This document shows positions 42,016-50,221 of a stretch of DNA of 64,000 nt, one piece after another. Under the pieces are notes generated by a model. It worked only from the letters and a program-made list of their open reading frames with translations. It made no database searches and was not told the origin of the DNA. A program made the position numbers and the translations under genes. Numbering within the stretch: position 1 is the stretch's first letter; each line of letters opens with the position of its first letter. The stretch lies in contig JAAWWF010000020.1 of assembly GCA_021404565.1 (NCBI GenBank), positions 33,410-97,409 on the forward strand, in the 5' to 3' direction. This stretch comes from Roseivirga sp. (GTDB lineage: Bacteria; Bacteroidota; Bacteroidia; Cytophagales; Cyclobacteriaceae).

Positions 42016-42867
42016 TTATTTGTGAATTTGGCTCATTCTATATGCTCTTGGGCTAATTTTGTACATCTGTTTAAAGGAGTTAGAAAAATGTGCCAGACTA
42101 CTGAACTGACAATCCAGGGCTACCTGAGTCACCGGCTTGTCACTACTTATCAGCATTTCAGCAGCCATTTCAAGTCTCCTTTTTCTGATATAACCAGCAG
42201 GACTTCTTTTATACACCTTTCTGAAATTTCTTTTAAAAGATGCCAGGCTATGGTTGGTTAAACTGGCCAGGTCGCTCACGGACAAATGTGAAAGAATATG
42301 AGCCTCAATGGTGGTTTTAAAGCTAATTTCTCGCTGAGTAAATAAATTGTACATGATATTATGCACCTTGGGAGCATTACTTGTCTGAAGTAATAAAAGG
42401 ATAATCTCTTTCAATTTCAGTATTAGTAAGTCTTCTGTAGCCAAAGACTTATGCAAAAAATAATGCTCAAGATCTTCGACAAACCGATCTATCAAACGGC
42501 CTGCTGGTATCATTGCCATATTATGATTGACATCTACCAGATTCTCACTCAAAAATGACGGAGTTTCCTTTTCATAAATTCTCCTGAGGACATCGGGATG
42601 AAAGTGTACGGCAATGATTCCACTATTACCAGTTTCTGACTTTGGTTTTAAATCATAAAAATAGTTACCACATTTCATCAATACACTCTGACGCTCGGCA
42701 ACATAAACACTATCCTCCTGGGAGCTTGAGTAATTCCCTCCTTCAAAGATGTGAAGAAAACAAGCTTCGTCCGGTAGTGGATTGAAATGCTTAAAAGGTG
42801 GTTTTACCCTCGCAAGCTCAAAGACCTTTTCACCGTACAGCTTTAATATTTTGTGTTCAAGAATCAA
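42016..42867 (-). CDS. AraC-family transcriptional regulator
   Basis: A 283-residue soluble regulator. The N-terminal ~160 residues form a cupin-like effector domain (ACFLHIFEGGNYSS, SVLMKCGNYFYDL), and the C-terminal ~100 residues are an AraC HTH pair (VSDLASLTNHSLASFKRNFR, then VTQVALDCQFSSLAHFSNSF and YKISPRAYRMS). The start appears to be TTG at 42865-42867: a TGA is in frame seven codons upstream and the first internal ATG is codon 64. It lies 61 bases upstream of the hydrolase and on the same strand, and probably controls that operon. Confidence 0.9.
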   Translation of the reverse strand: MILEHKILKLYGEKVFELARVKPPFKHFNPLPDEACFLHIFEGGNYSSSQEDSVYVAERQSVLMKCGNYFYDLKPKSETGNSGIIAVHFHPDVLRRIYEKETPSFLSENLVDVNHNMAMIPAGRLIDRFVEDLEHYFLHKSLATEDLLILKLKEIILLLLQTSNAPKVHNIMYNLFTQREISFKTTIEAHILSHLSVSDLASLTNHSLASFKRNFRKVYKRSPAGYIRKRRLEMAAEMLISSDKPVTQVALDCQFSSLAHFSNSFKQMYKISPRAYRMSQIHK

Positions 42868-42912
42868 AGTAATTGCAAGTCTGTTTCAGGTGCGACTGAA
42901 CCTGAGATAAGC

Positions 42913-43266
42913 CTAAAAGACATAGTCAATAACACCCCAGGTTATGGCCAATAATATAGCCAGCCAGAGAGAGGGTAAAAATCCATCAGTATCAAAATCA
43001 TCCCGGTATTGATCTATTACCTCAATGATGACCGCATTGGCCAGCACACGCGTCACTACACCTAGGCCTACAATCCAGAAAAGCCCCATGGTAGCAATAT
43101 TAAAGACTATCGTGAGCAACCAGCCTGCTAAAAAACCTACTACAAATATGGCCAGTGAGGTAAAAACAGCTGCTTTGAGGTCTTTGACATAAACCCCTTT
43201 CATGACTTTTGAGGCCATAAGCAATACCATGGGAGTGACGATGAGTTGTACAAGGGTTTCTAACAT
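42913..43266 (-). CDS. Four-TM phage-holin-like membrane protein (PF04020 type)
   Basis: A 117-residue inner-membrane protein with hydrophobic segments at about 4-18, 33-52, 56-78 and 99-116. Length and pattern fit the Phage_holin_4_2 / YvlD group, chromosomal proteins named for a holin resemblance without shown lytic function. Features include the loop VMKGVYVKDLKAA and the conserved region VTRVLANAVIIEVIDQYRDD. No phage genes are nearby. The gene is alone. Confidence 0.8.
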   Translation of the reverse strand: MLETLVQLIVTPMVLLMASKVMKGVYVKDLKAAVFTSLAIFVVGFLAGWLLTIVFNIATMGLFWIVGLGVVTRVLANAVIIEVIDQYRDDFDTDGFLPSLWLAILLAITWGVIDYVF

Positions 43267-43367
43267 GGTTGAAGATAATCAACTCCGGTCAATTATCACC
43301 AGAGTTCCCTTAGCCTCTCTATTTTCTAATGCAAATGTTGGTGGTCAAACAGGAAACAGGTTCGGAT

Positions 43368-43604
43368 CTAGACCAAACGTTTATACATAAAAGTCCTTCC
43401 ACTACCCGATTTCAGGTACTTCTCGAAGGCAAAGGCTTTATACTTGTCAGGAAAGTTGATTGTTGTGACTACTTCCAGGGGTAATCTGGACTTTGTGTGG
43501 TGCACCTCACCTCGATTATGTCTTATAAGCCGTTCATCAAGATAGGATGTACAACCCACATAATGTGATCCATCTGCACATTTAAGAATGTAAACTGTGT
43601 GCAT
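43368..43604 (-). CDS. GIY-YIG domain protein
   Basis: A 78-residue stand-alone GIY-YIG domain of the UPF0213/YhbQ kind. Motif strands are VYILKCADGSHYVGCT, followed by ERLIRHNRGEVHHT with the conserved Arg, and the family end EKYLKSGSGRTFMYKRL. Such proteins are predicted nucleases; the conserved Glu of the active site appears in AFAFEKYLK. It stands beside a repeat cluster (43733 onwards) but is a common chromosomal gene in this phylum and need not be linked to it. Confidence 0.9.
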   Translation of the reverse strand: MHTVYILKCADGSHYVGCTSYLDERLIRHNRGEVHHTKSRLPLEVVTTINFPDKYKAFAFEKYLKSGSGRTFMYKRLV

Positions 43605-43732
43605 ACCAGAATATATAAATTGCTTGGTAAATCATCTCAGTTTTACAATTTTCAGTATTGAAAACCAATAGGTTTTAGAACTCTGGATAGGGTTTGAAAA
43701 GCTAATACACTAAAAAGGTACTCTCACCCCGA

Positions 43733-43815
43733 TGAGCTTCGGTCAGAACAGTCCACCTTCTCTCCGTGAGCTTCGGTCAGAGCAGTCCACCTTCTCTCCG
43801 TGAGCTTCGGTGGAC
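43733..43815. repeat. Tandem 34-bp direct repeat
   Basis: Units 43733-43766 and 43767-43800 differ by a single A/G change; a truncated third unit (TGAGCTTCGGTGGAC) covers 43801-43815. Each unit begins TGAGCTTCGGTC and ends CCACCTTCTCTCCG. There is no spacer, so it is not a CRISPR array. Confidence 0.9.
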
Positions 43816-43875
43816 AAGAGTGGGGGTTCTCCACAGAAGCCCTTGCACAATGAACCGGAACAACAAACGTCTGAG

Positions 43876-44018
43876 AATAAAAAGCCCGCCTTCGCTCTAT
43901 TGAGCCTCGCAGAAGTTAAAAGGTGGAGTTTCCCCACCGAAGCCCGACAATTAAACTTTGATCTAATAGCAAAGAATGCTAGTAAATAAAAAGCCCACCT
44001 ACGCTCTGTCGAGCTTCG
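43876..44018. repeat. Diverged 34-bp repeat pair with GAGCTTCGG ends
   Basis: Units 43876-43909 and 43985-44018 (AATAAAAAGCCC start) agree at 29 of 34 bases and end in GAGCyTCG, the core of the tandem repeat at 43733. Between and after them lie short inverted segments such as GGTGGAGTTTCCCCACC (43922-43938). The whole 43605-44206 stretch shows no credible gene and appears to be repeat-built spacer DNA next to ssrA. Confidence 0.65.
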
Positions 44019-44127
44019 GTCCACTGCGGCTCCACAAAAAAAGCTACCCGTGGGGATTAGCTGACGCTGATCCCTATTGCTCCCGTACTGCAAATGCCGC
44101 CCGGCTCACCTGTGTTGATCGCACAGA

Positions 44128-44187
44128 CGCTTAAAAGCACGAAAACCACTCAAGCAAGCCTGGTGGTTTTCTTTACTTTTAAGCGCA
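44128..44187 (-). terminator. Long hairpin downstream of tmRNA
   Basis: CGCTTAAAAG (44128-44137) pairs with CTTTTAAGCG (44178-44187), and inside it GAAAACCAC (44141-44149) pairs with GTGGTTTTC (44163-44171). On the minus strand it follows the tmRNA 3' end, and the inner stem is followed by a T-rich run, so it probably terminates tmRNA. A second palindrome, AAGCGCAGCC/GGCTGCGCTT (44181-44201), touches it. Confidence 0.55.
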
Positions 44188-44206
44188 GCCGGGCTGCGCT
44201 TGATCG

Positions 44207-44569
44207 TGGAGCCGCAGGGATTCGAACCCTGGTCCAGATAAGGAATACTAAGCGCTTTCTACATGTTTATTTGCTATTGATTTTCGAAACTACCCAGGTC
44301 AGCAACCAACCAAAGGCAATCCTTATCTGCGATTAATCTTGTGCTGATATCACAGACCTACCAGCACCAGTTCTGCTTGTGATGCCTCATATACCAACCC
44401 GGCAGAACGGTGGGGTCAGTGAGACACATTGCTATCTAAATCTGATTAGGCAGCAAGGGCGTATTGTCTTTCGCCAATTAAAATGTTGAAGGTTTGTTTA
44501 CGGGAAATACCAACAACTCCCGACATGCTTACACTTGCATTGCACCTACTGTCAATTCCAGTCGGCCCC
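44207..44569 (-). ncRNA. ssrA: Transfer-messenger RNA (tmRNA), tag GERQYALAA
   Basis: A 363-nt one-piece tmRNA that rescues stalled ribosomes. The 5' end GGGGCCG (from 44569) pairs with the 3' CGGCTCC plus discriminator A at 44207; CCA is not encoded. The T-arm GGTTCGAATCC is at the 3' end and the D-loop-like GGAATTGACAG near the 5' end. The tag frame (44475 down to 44449) reads GGC GAA AGA CAA TAC GCC CTT GCT GCC and stops at TAA (44446-44448), giving GERQYALAA, with the usual ALAA degradation signal. The upstream AATTG-GGC context matches Bacteroidota resume sites. Boundaries come from acceptor-stem pairing. Confidence 0.95.
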
Positions 44570-44577
44570 ATGCTATC

Positions 44578-44610
44578 ACCGAAGCCTATGTACTTCCGCT
44601 AAAGCTTCAG
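44578..44610. repeat. Dispersed GAAGC-type repeat, copy 2
   Basis: Matches 40008-40040 at 27 of 33 bases. It begins 9 bases from the tmRNA 5' end, in its promoter region, so it could influence ssrA expression or simply mark an insertion hotspot. Confidence 0.55.
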
Positions 44611-44779
44611 CAACACGCAGCAAAGGTGATTATTGTTAAACCTGAACCTTATATTCAGGTGAATTATACTTACCCAAGGACTTTAATTGTTTAGGTTAAA
44701 ACCCTTATGTAAGACACAAACTTAATAGCTTTTTCGTTCCTGTCACAGTAACATTGCAATTCGAAAACGTCAATTATTT

Positions 44780-45238
44780 ATGAAAACAACAATTATCCGA
44801 GGTATCTCATTGATTATCTTCTTTTTAGGAGCACAAAGCCTCCAGGCGCAGTCTTCACTTAATCTACCCGATGAATTTGAGCTGGGTATCAGGCTCGGTG
44901 ACACCTTTGGTAGCTCCTTTACCCTGGATGCCATGATGCCCTTCTTCGGGGAAACCCTGCACGCCAATGTAGGCTTTGACGATGGCCTGGCAATTTCAGC
45001 CCTCTACGATTTTAAAATGAACATTGTAGACAGCTTCGACTGGTATTTCGGATTCGGTGGGGAGTTAGGACTCTTTGATGATTTCACACTGGCAGCTGCT
45101 GGTGAGATAGGCATCGAGTACGCCATTCAGGAGTTTCCCATCACCTTCGGTATCGATTACCGCCCTGCTATCGGGTTAATTGGCCGGGATGATTTTTTGG
45201 GTGGCCAGTATGGTATTAATATCCGATATAGGTTCTGA
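44780..45238 (+). CDS. Small exported beta-barrel-like protein
   Basis: A 152-residue protein with a signal peptide (about 1-22, ending LQAQ) and alternating amphipathic strands with glycine and aromatic residues (FELGIRLGDTFGSSF, WYFGFGGELGLF, YGINIRYRF). It ends in Phe, the usual last residue of outer-membrane barrels. Its size suits an 8-stranded barrel of the OmpW/OmpX size class, but no family is recognised. It stands alone upstream of dnaX with a 251-base gap. Confidence 0.8.
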   Translation: MKTTIIRGISLIIFFLGAQSLQAQSSLNLPDEFELGIRLGDTFGSSFTLDAMMPFFGETLHANVGFDDGLAISALYDFKMNIVDSFDWYFGFGGELGLFDDFTLAAAGEIGIEYAIQEFPITFGIDYRPAIGLIGRDDFLGGQYGINIRYRF

Positions 45239-45489
45239 GTAATCTGCATATGGGCGGTGTTCTTTGCTTCCAAAGAAATATACCGGGTGGCTTAACGCAA
45301 ATTAGCCAGCAACACGGGGTAACACCAAAGGACACCGTCCCTAAAATATCAGGTAACGTTTAAGGTTTAAACGCACGCACTCCTTTCATCTGTACCAAAC
45401 ATTCCAACTCAAACCTTTAAACCATAAACACTGGTCAAAACATTAAACTTTAAACTTCACGAACTCCAAACATTTTATATCTTGCGCCA

Positions 45490-47243
45490 ATGGAAAACTT
45501 TGTTGTCTCAGCGAGGAAGTACAGGCCGGTAGGCTTTGAGGAGGTTGTAGGCCAGGAGCATATTACCACCACCCTTCAGAACGCCATTGACAACAACCAA
45601 CTGGCCCAGGCATTACTCTTTTGTGGCCCCAGAGGTGTGGGTAAAACTACCTGTGCTCGTATTGTCGCACGCATGATCAACGATCAGGAAATAGACAATC
45701 CGCTCATGGGTAATGACACCTTCAACATCTATGAGCTTGATGCCGCTTCCAACAACTCTGTAGACGATATCCGGAACCTGATCGATCAGGTGCGCTATCC
45801 TCCGCAGCAGGGCAAATTCAAGGTATATATCATAGATGAGGTGCACATGCTCTCGAATCAGGCCTTCAATGCTTTTTTGAAGACCCTGGAAGAGCCACCA
45901 TCCTATGCCATTTTCATCCTGGCTACCACAGAAAAACATAAGGTAATTCCTACCATTCTTTCCCGTTGTCAGATCTTCGATTTCAACAGAATTGAAGTAA
46001 GTGATATCTCAGGCCAGCTCCAGAGCATTGCTGATAAGGAAGGCATAGAAACAGAAGACGAGGCACTTCACCTGATTGCCCAAAAAGCGGATGGCGCGAT
46101 GCGCGATGCATTATCGCTTTTCGACCTGATTGTAACCTTCTCACATGGTAAGAAGGTGTCGTATCAAACCACCATTGACAACCTCCACATTCTGGATTAC
46201 GATTACTATTTCAGAATGACAGACTATCTGTTTACCGAAGATACTGCCAATGTGCTGTTGACCTTTGATGATATTTTAAAGAAAGGTTTTGACGGACATA
46301 ACTTCATTGTAGGACTGGCCAGTCATTTCCGGGATCTAATGGTTTCTAAAGACACCGCGACTATAGGCTTACTTGAAGTGTCAGATAGTATCAAGGCGCG
46401 ATATAAAGAGCAAAGCGACAAGGTTCCGCTCTCTTTTATGCTCACCGCTCTGAACATCGCCAGCAGCTGCGACATCAACTATAAATCAAGCAAAAATCAG
46501 CGGCTACATGTAGAGCTTGCCCTGGTAAAGATGGCCCATCTGCAGTCGGCCATCAGCCTGACACAAGTGAGCACCAACGGTGACTCATCAAAAAAAAAAT
46601 CCTAGCTGAGGAAGATGAGCCTCAAAAAGCTGAGCCAGCAACACTTGCTCCCGTTCCACCGGTAACTACTCCCAAACCAGAAGTTAAGGAGGTACCTAAA
46701 CCGGAAGCACCGGCTCCTGCCAATGTACCAGCCCAAAGTCAACCGAAACCATCCCGAAAGTCCCATTCGCGCACCTTCAGTATTCCTGATATTTCTTCGC
46801 TCAAGGAAAAGATCAATCAACCCGAAGAAACGGAGAAGGAAGAGGAAAAGGTGGTTATTGGAAATGCGAATAGCCGTAGGGAGCCCTATACAGAAGAGGA
46901 TATCAGAGACCAATGGGACATTTTTTTAAGAAAGATGGAAGCTGCGGGGAATCATCAGGAGGTGATGATTTTGAAGGAGAAGTACCATGTAGAGGGTCAT
47001 GCCATTACACTGGAAATTGCCAACGAAGCCCTTGAATCTGCCTTTGAAAAAGTCAAAGCCGATGTACTACAGAGTATCAGGGATGGACTGAGAAATGACA
47101 CGATAACCTTAAAGGCGCTTCAGGTACAGATTGATAAGGAAAAAATGCTTTATACCGATCAGGAGAAGTTTGAGCATTTGAAGAAGAAATACCCGGCACT
47201 AAAAGACCTACAGGAAAAGCTCGGACTGGACCCCGAATTCTAA
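45490..47243 (+). CDS. dnaX: DNA polymerase III gamma/tau subunit with frameshift at A10
   Basis: Clamp-loader ATPase. The first frame (45490-46605) encodes 371 residues: Walker A CGPRGVGKTT (Lys52), DEVHMLS, and the SRC motif TTILSRCQIF. It stops at TAG 46603-46605 just after a 10-A run (46590-46599). In the -1 frame translation continues from ATC CTA GCT GAG through a Pro/Lys-rich linker to a tau-type C-terminal domain ending at 47243, for 584 residues in all. The break lies at the domain III/linker junction, where gamma normally ends, so gamma (short) and tau (long) are probably both made. The usual zinc-binding Cys cluster after Walker A is missing. The stop overlaps the convergent gene by 4 bases. 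Confidence 0.9.
46590..46599 (+). promoter_or_regulatory. Slippery A10 tract in dnaX
   Basis: Ten A residues read in frame zero as (TC)A AAA AAA AAA. This includes the heptamer A AAA AAA expected for -1 ribosomal slippage and is long enough for RNA polymerase slippage. A small hairpin (TGAGG/CCTCA, 8-base loop) begins about 6 bases after it and may assist. Confidence 0.7.
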
Positions 47244-48199
47244 AAGCCTAGTGTAAACCCTACGTTAATCACATTCTTTAGCTGGATATCCCTCCCCATA
47301 CTGCCATCACTTCGGGTAACAATCACATCATCATCATAGATCAGCTGAGAGCTGATATTGGAAGAGATAAAGTTGTTGACTTTCATATTGAGTCCAGCCT
47401 CCACATTCACTACTGTATTAGGAAATTTCTCATAGTTGGAGAACAGGTTAAAATTGGTCTGAAACTTCACATTCTCCCAGACATCCTTCTTATACCCTCC
47501 GGTCCAGCTGATACCAGCCTCCGACCTAACCTTGTCCCCCGGATCAATACCAAAGGCCCCGGCATTAGACAGGGAGTCGTTGAGCACAAAAGTAAATCGC
47601 CCTGTAAAAGGAGCAATGGTTGTAGTAAAGGCCTTTTCGTCACGATAAGAAAGCCCAAGTGAAGCCTGCAAATATCCGGGAGACATAAAGTCTGAGATCA
47701 AAATTCTCTTTTCCGTATCCGTACCCCCGTTTTCAATCCTTACCCCCTGGTCCATTTGTGTCTTGAAATTGATGGCCGTTGACATCAACACTTTTTCGCT
47801 GAACTTCTGACTGTACTTTGAGGCTAAATCAAATAAATCGTCTGTTTTTTCAAAACGATTGCCGCCTCCGCCATTCCGAATAACTCCATAACCTACCTTG
47901 GCCTTATTCTCCCAAACCACATCCTCTTTCTCGTAGTTCATATGGCCTTCTATGACAGTGCCTACGGCAAATGAAGACTCGCCACCGGCCGCCCAGTTGG
48001 TAAGCCCCACCTGTTGCAGGTTGATGTTCATTTTCACCCCCTGTTTCCAAAAAATAAGGCTATCGGGTTTGGCCGGTACAGTATCACTGACTACCGGCAC
48101 CTGCGCAGAATCAGCTGCAGCTCCGGCATCCTGGTTCTGGCCATAGGCAACAGTGCCCAACCACCCCAGTAAAAGGGTAACGAGAAAAAGTTTGTTCAT
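47240..48199 (-). CDS. DUF3078 domain outer-membrane protein
   Basis: A 319-residue exported protein: signal peptide about 1-20 (ending AYGQ), an Ala/Pro-rich spacer, then the DUF3078 signature NLQQVGLTNWAAGGESSFAV followed by repeated beta strands (VWENKAKVGYGVIRNGG, YLQASLGLSYRDEKAF) and a final Phe (VINVGFTLGF). The strand pattern and C-terminal Phe suggest an outer-membrane beta-barrel. Function is unknown; the family is widespread in Bacteroidota. It is convergent with dnaX with a 4-base overlap of stops and is followed at 48245 by the LysM gene on the same strand. Confidence 0.92.
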   Translation of the reverse strand: MNKLFLVTLLLGWLGTVAYGQNQDAGAAADSAQVPVVSDTVPAKPDSLIFWKQGVKMNINLQQVGLTNWAAGGESSFAVGTVIEGHMNYEKEDVVWENKAKVGYGVIRNGGGGNRFEKTDDLFDLASKYSQKFSEKVLMSTAINFKTQMDQGVRIENGGTDTEKRILISDFMSPGYLQASLGLSYRDEKAFTTTIAPFTGRFTFVLNDSLSNAGAFGIDPGDKVRSEAGISWTGGYKKDVWENVKFQTNFNLFSNYEKFPNTVVNVEAGLNMKVNNFISSNISSQLIYDDDVIVTRSDGSMGRDIQLKNVINVGFTLGF

Positions 48200-48244
48200 C
48201 TATAAGGTCAAAAATGTATTACTGACAAGTAGTCTTTGACGCAT

Positions 48245-50221
48245 CTACTTGCCTTTTAATATCTTCAATCGCTCTCCTAACGCAAGATCATTGGATTCCT
48301 TATTGTTCCACTTCAGGATATCTTCGATGGTAACACCGTAGATTCGGGAAATGCCCCAGAGGGTCTCCCCCGCCTTTACTTCATGAAATGAAAATTCGGC
48401 CTTAACCGCAGGAGTTACTGGTTCTTTCGCTTTAAATCGGCTTTTGGGTACGACCAACTTCAGTGGCTGATTGATCTGCAAACCATCCATAACATTGAGA
48501 CTGTTCCAGTCAAGTATGTCATCAATGTCGAGGCCATACTCCCTGGAAATGGCATAAAACGATTCTTTTCGCTTTACAAAGTGTGTGATGATGGTATCCT
48601 TTTTACCTGCGATCAGGGCTTTCGGCTTGCGTGGAGCCACGAATACCTCAGCAGGCTCATCAGCTTTTCTGTCAGGCTTTCTTTCAATCACCTTGGTTTT
48701 TGGTCTGCTATCTCTCACCGGAGCTGTATAGGAAGGTGATACCTCCTGAATCAATCTGTCTTCGGCAGCGACTGACTTACCTACAACTTTCACATTGCTA
48801 TACTCAACAGGAACACGGTTGGGTCTTATAAATCTAAGCCAAAGCACTCGCCCGATCTTGAGCTCTTCCTCCTTCCGCATTCTGTTTTTATGTAACAGCT
48901 TCTTCAATCTGATGCCATAGTCCTGAGAGATGCCCCAAAGGGTTTCTCCGGGCTGAACAATATGATAATGCACCTTGCCCTTGCTCTTTTTCTTTTTCAG
49001 GTAATAATACTTATTGGCCCGTACGTTACCATTGGCACCGATATCGTTCAACACCTTAAGCTTATAAATACTCAGACCAGCTCGTTTTGATAGCGATTGC
49101 AGGTTATCCCCGCCTCTGGCTCTGATAGCCGGAATACCGTTGAGCTTAATCGCGCCAGCCTCGTATTCTCTTGATCGGTTACCAGTCACTCTCGGAAACA
49201 TCCCCACATTACCTTCTACAGGCCTTACTCCTGAATAGCGCCTGCCTTCGCGACTGGTTGACTTGCCTGTAGTAGTTTTGGCGCCACCCGTTTTTTTGGT
49301 TGTCGACTTTGCACCAGAGCCGGTCTTACCACTGCCTGTGGTGCTTTTCTTATTCCCACCTGTTTTCTTTTTATCTACCGGGTTGTCATTCTGTGCGATC
49401 GGTTTTCTCCCGCTTTTCACCGGATAGATCACCTTATAAGACTTTTCTGAAGGTATTCTCGATTGACTGAGCCATTTATTGAATCGCTTTAGCTCATCAT
49501 AATTCACATCAACCTGCTGGCTTACCTGCCTTAGTGTTTTCCCTTTTCCTTCAAAAGTATCCAGCTTCACCTCAGGGTGTTTTCTTCCAGATCCCACGAA
49601 GTCCTGAAAGGCCAGCTTATGGGCAAGGTACTTTTTGATATACCAGTGAGTTTTCTTGTTGATTTCCACCTTTTTGGCACCATACATACGATCGGAAACG
49701 GAACGTTGAGTACCAGTAAGCCCCTGTAAATACGACTGTAGCGAGAGCAACCAGCTGTTGAACACGAAATTGCTCCGCTTGAAATACTTGGTAGCGCCAA
49801 TGGTAGAAGCAATGATGTGCTTGCGCTCGTCTACCATATTATCTACGCGAAGTCCCAACTCCTGGGCGGTGGCCTTTTTGAACTGCCAGAAACCTACAGC
49901 ATTCGAGGTAGAAACAGCATCAGAGATAAACTCTCCCTCCTGAATCGCCAGGTATTTAAAATCATCAGGAATACCCTCTTGCTTTAGCACCTGCTCTACA
50001 AAGTGCATATAGAGATTAGACCTGTCTGCTTTGAGTTGAAAGTGGTATTGGCTTCGGGTGAGCAGGTCGAGAGTTTCAGCAATTTCCTGCCGGGCGCCTG
50101 CCGTAATTTTGAGTTTGATACCTGCAAACTCCATTTCTGAAGGGACCATCATAGGGGCTTGCGCTAAGGTACTTAGCGAAGCCATCACTAAAATGATGAC
50201 TGATAATAAGGTTTTCCTCAC
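48245..50221 (-). CDS. MltD-like lytic transglycosylase with LysM repeats
   Basis: A 658-residue exported peptidoglycan enzyme. The signal peptide covers about 1-21. The SLT domain (about 60-210) carries LAIQEGEFISDAVS, with Glu95 as likely catalytic acid, followed by NAVGFWQFKKATAQELGL. A Lys/Thr/Gly-rich linker (about 275-330) leads to at least four LysM-type repeats, the clearest being VQPGETLWGISQDYGIRLKK, FVKRKESFYAISREYGLDID and VKAGETLWGISRIYGVTIED. It cleaves glycan strands while the LysM units hold the wall. The start is GTG, overlapping the methyltransferase stop (TAGTG), so the two are translationally coupled. Confidence 0.92.
   Translation of the reverse strand: MRKTLLSVIILVMASLSTLAQAPMMVPSEMEFAGIKLKITAGARQEIAETLDLLTRSQYHFQLKADRSNLYMHFVEQVLKQEGIPDDFKYLAIQEGEFISDAVSTSNAVGFWQFKKATAQELGLRVDNMVDERKHIIASTIGATKYFKRSNFVFNSWLLSLQSYLQGLTGTQRSVSDRMYGAKKVEINKKTHWYIKKYLAHKLAFQDFVGSGRKHPEVKLDTFEGKGKTLRQVSQQVDVNYDELKRFNKWLSQSRIPSEKSYKVIYPVKSGRKPIAQNDNPVDKKKTGGNKKSTTGSGKTGSGAKSTTKKTGGAKTTTGKSTSREGRRYSGVRPVEGNVGMFPRVTGNRSREYEAGAIKLNGIPAIRARGGDNLQSLSKRAGLSIYKLKVLNDIGANGNVRANKYYYLKKKKSKGKVHYHIVQPGETLWGISQDYGIRLKKLLHKNRMRKEEELKIGRVLWLRFIRPNRVPVEYSNVKVVGKSVAAEDRLIQEVSPSYTAPVRDSRPKTKVIERKPDRKADEPAEVFVAPRKPKALIAGKKDTIITHFVKRKESFYAISREYGLDIDDILDWNSLNVMDGLQINQPLKLVVPKSRFKAKEPVTPAVKAEFSFHEVKAGETLWGISRIYGVTIEDILKWNNKESNDLALGERLKILKGK

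Noticed and set aside
42913..43266. Prophage remnant suggested by the holin-like protein
   Set aside because: This family is chromosomal and no other phage gene is nearby.
43733..43815. Tandem 34-bp repeats resembling a CRISPR array
   Set aside because: Units abut with no spacers, only two full copies exist, and no cas genes are nearby.
43876..44040. Possible attachment site: GTGGAGCCGCAG near 44020-44033 in inverse orientation to the tmRNA 3' end
   Set aside because: The match is only 12 bases, inverted, and no integrase or island boundary is seen.
44094..44694. Two plus-strand frames over the ssrA region
   Set aside because: They are antisense to tmRNA, whose ends and tag are clear.
46851..47243. 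Separate gene downstream of dnaX
   Set aside because: The frame is open back to the A10 tract and encodes the tau linker and C-terminus; it is the continuation of dnaX.
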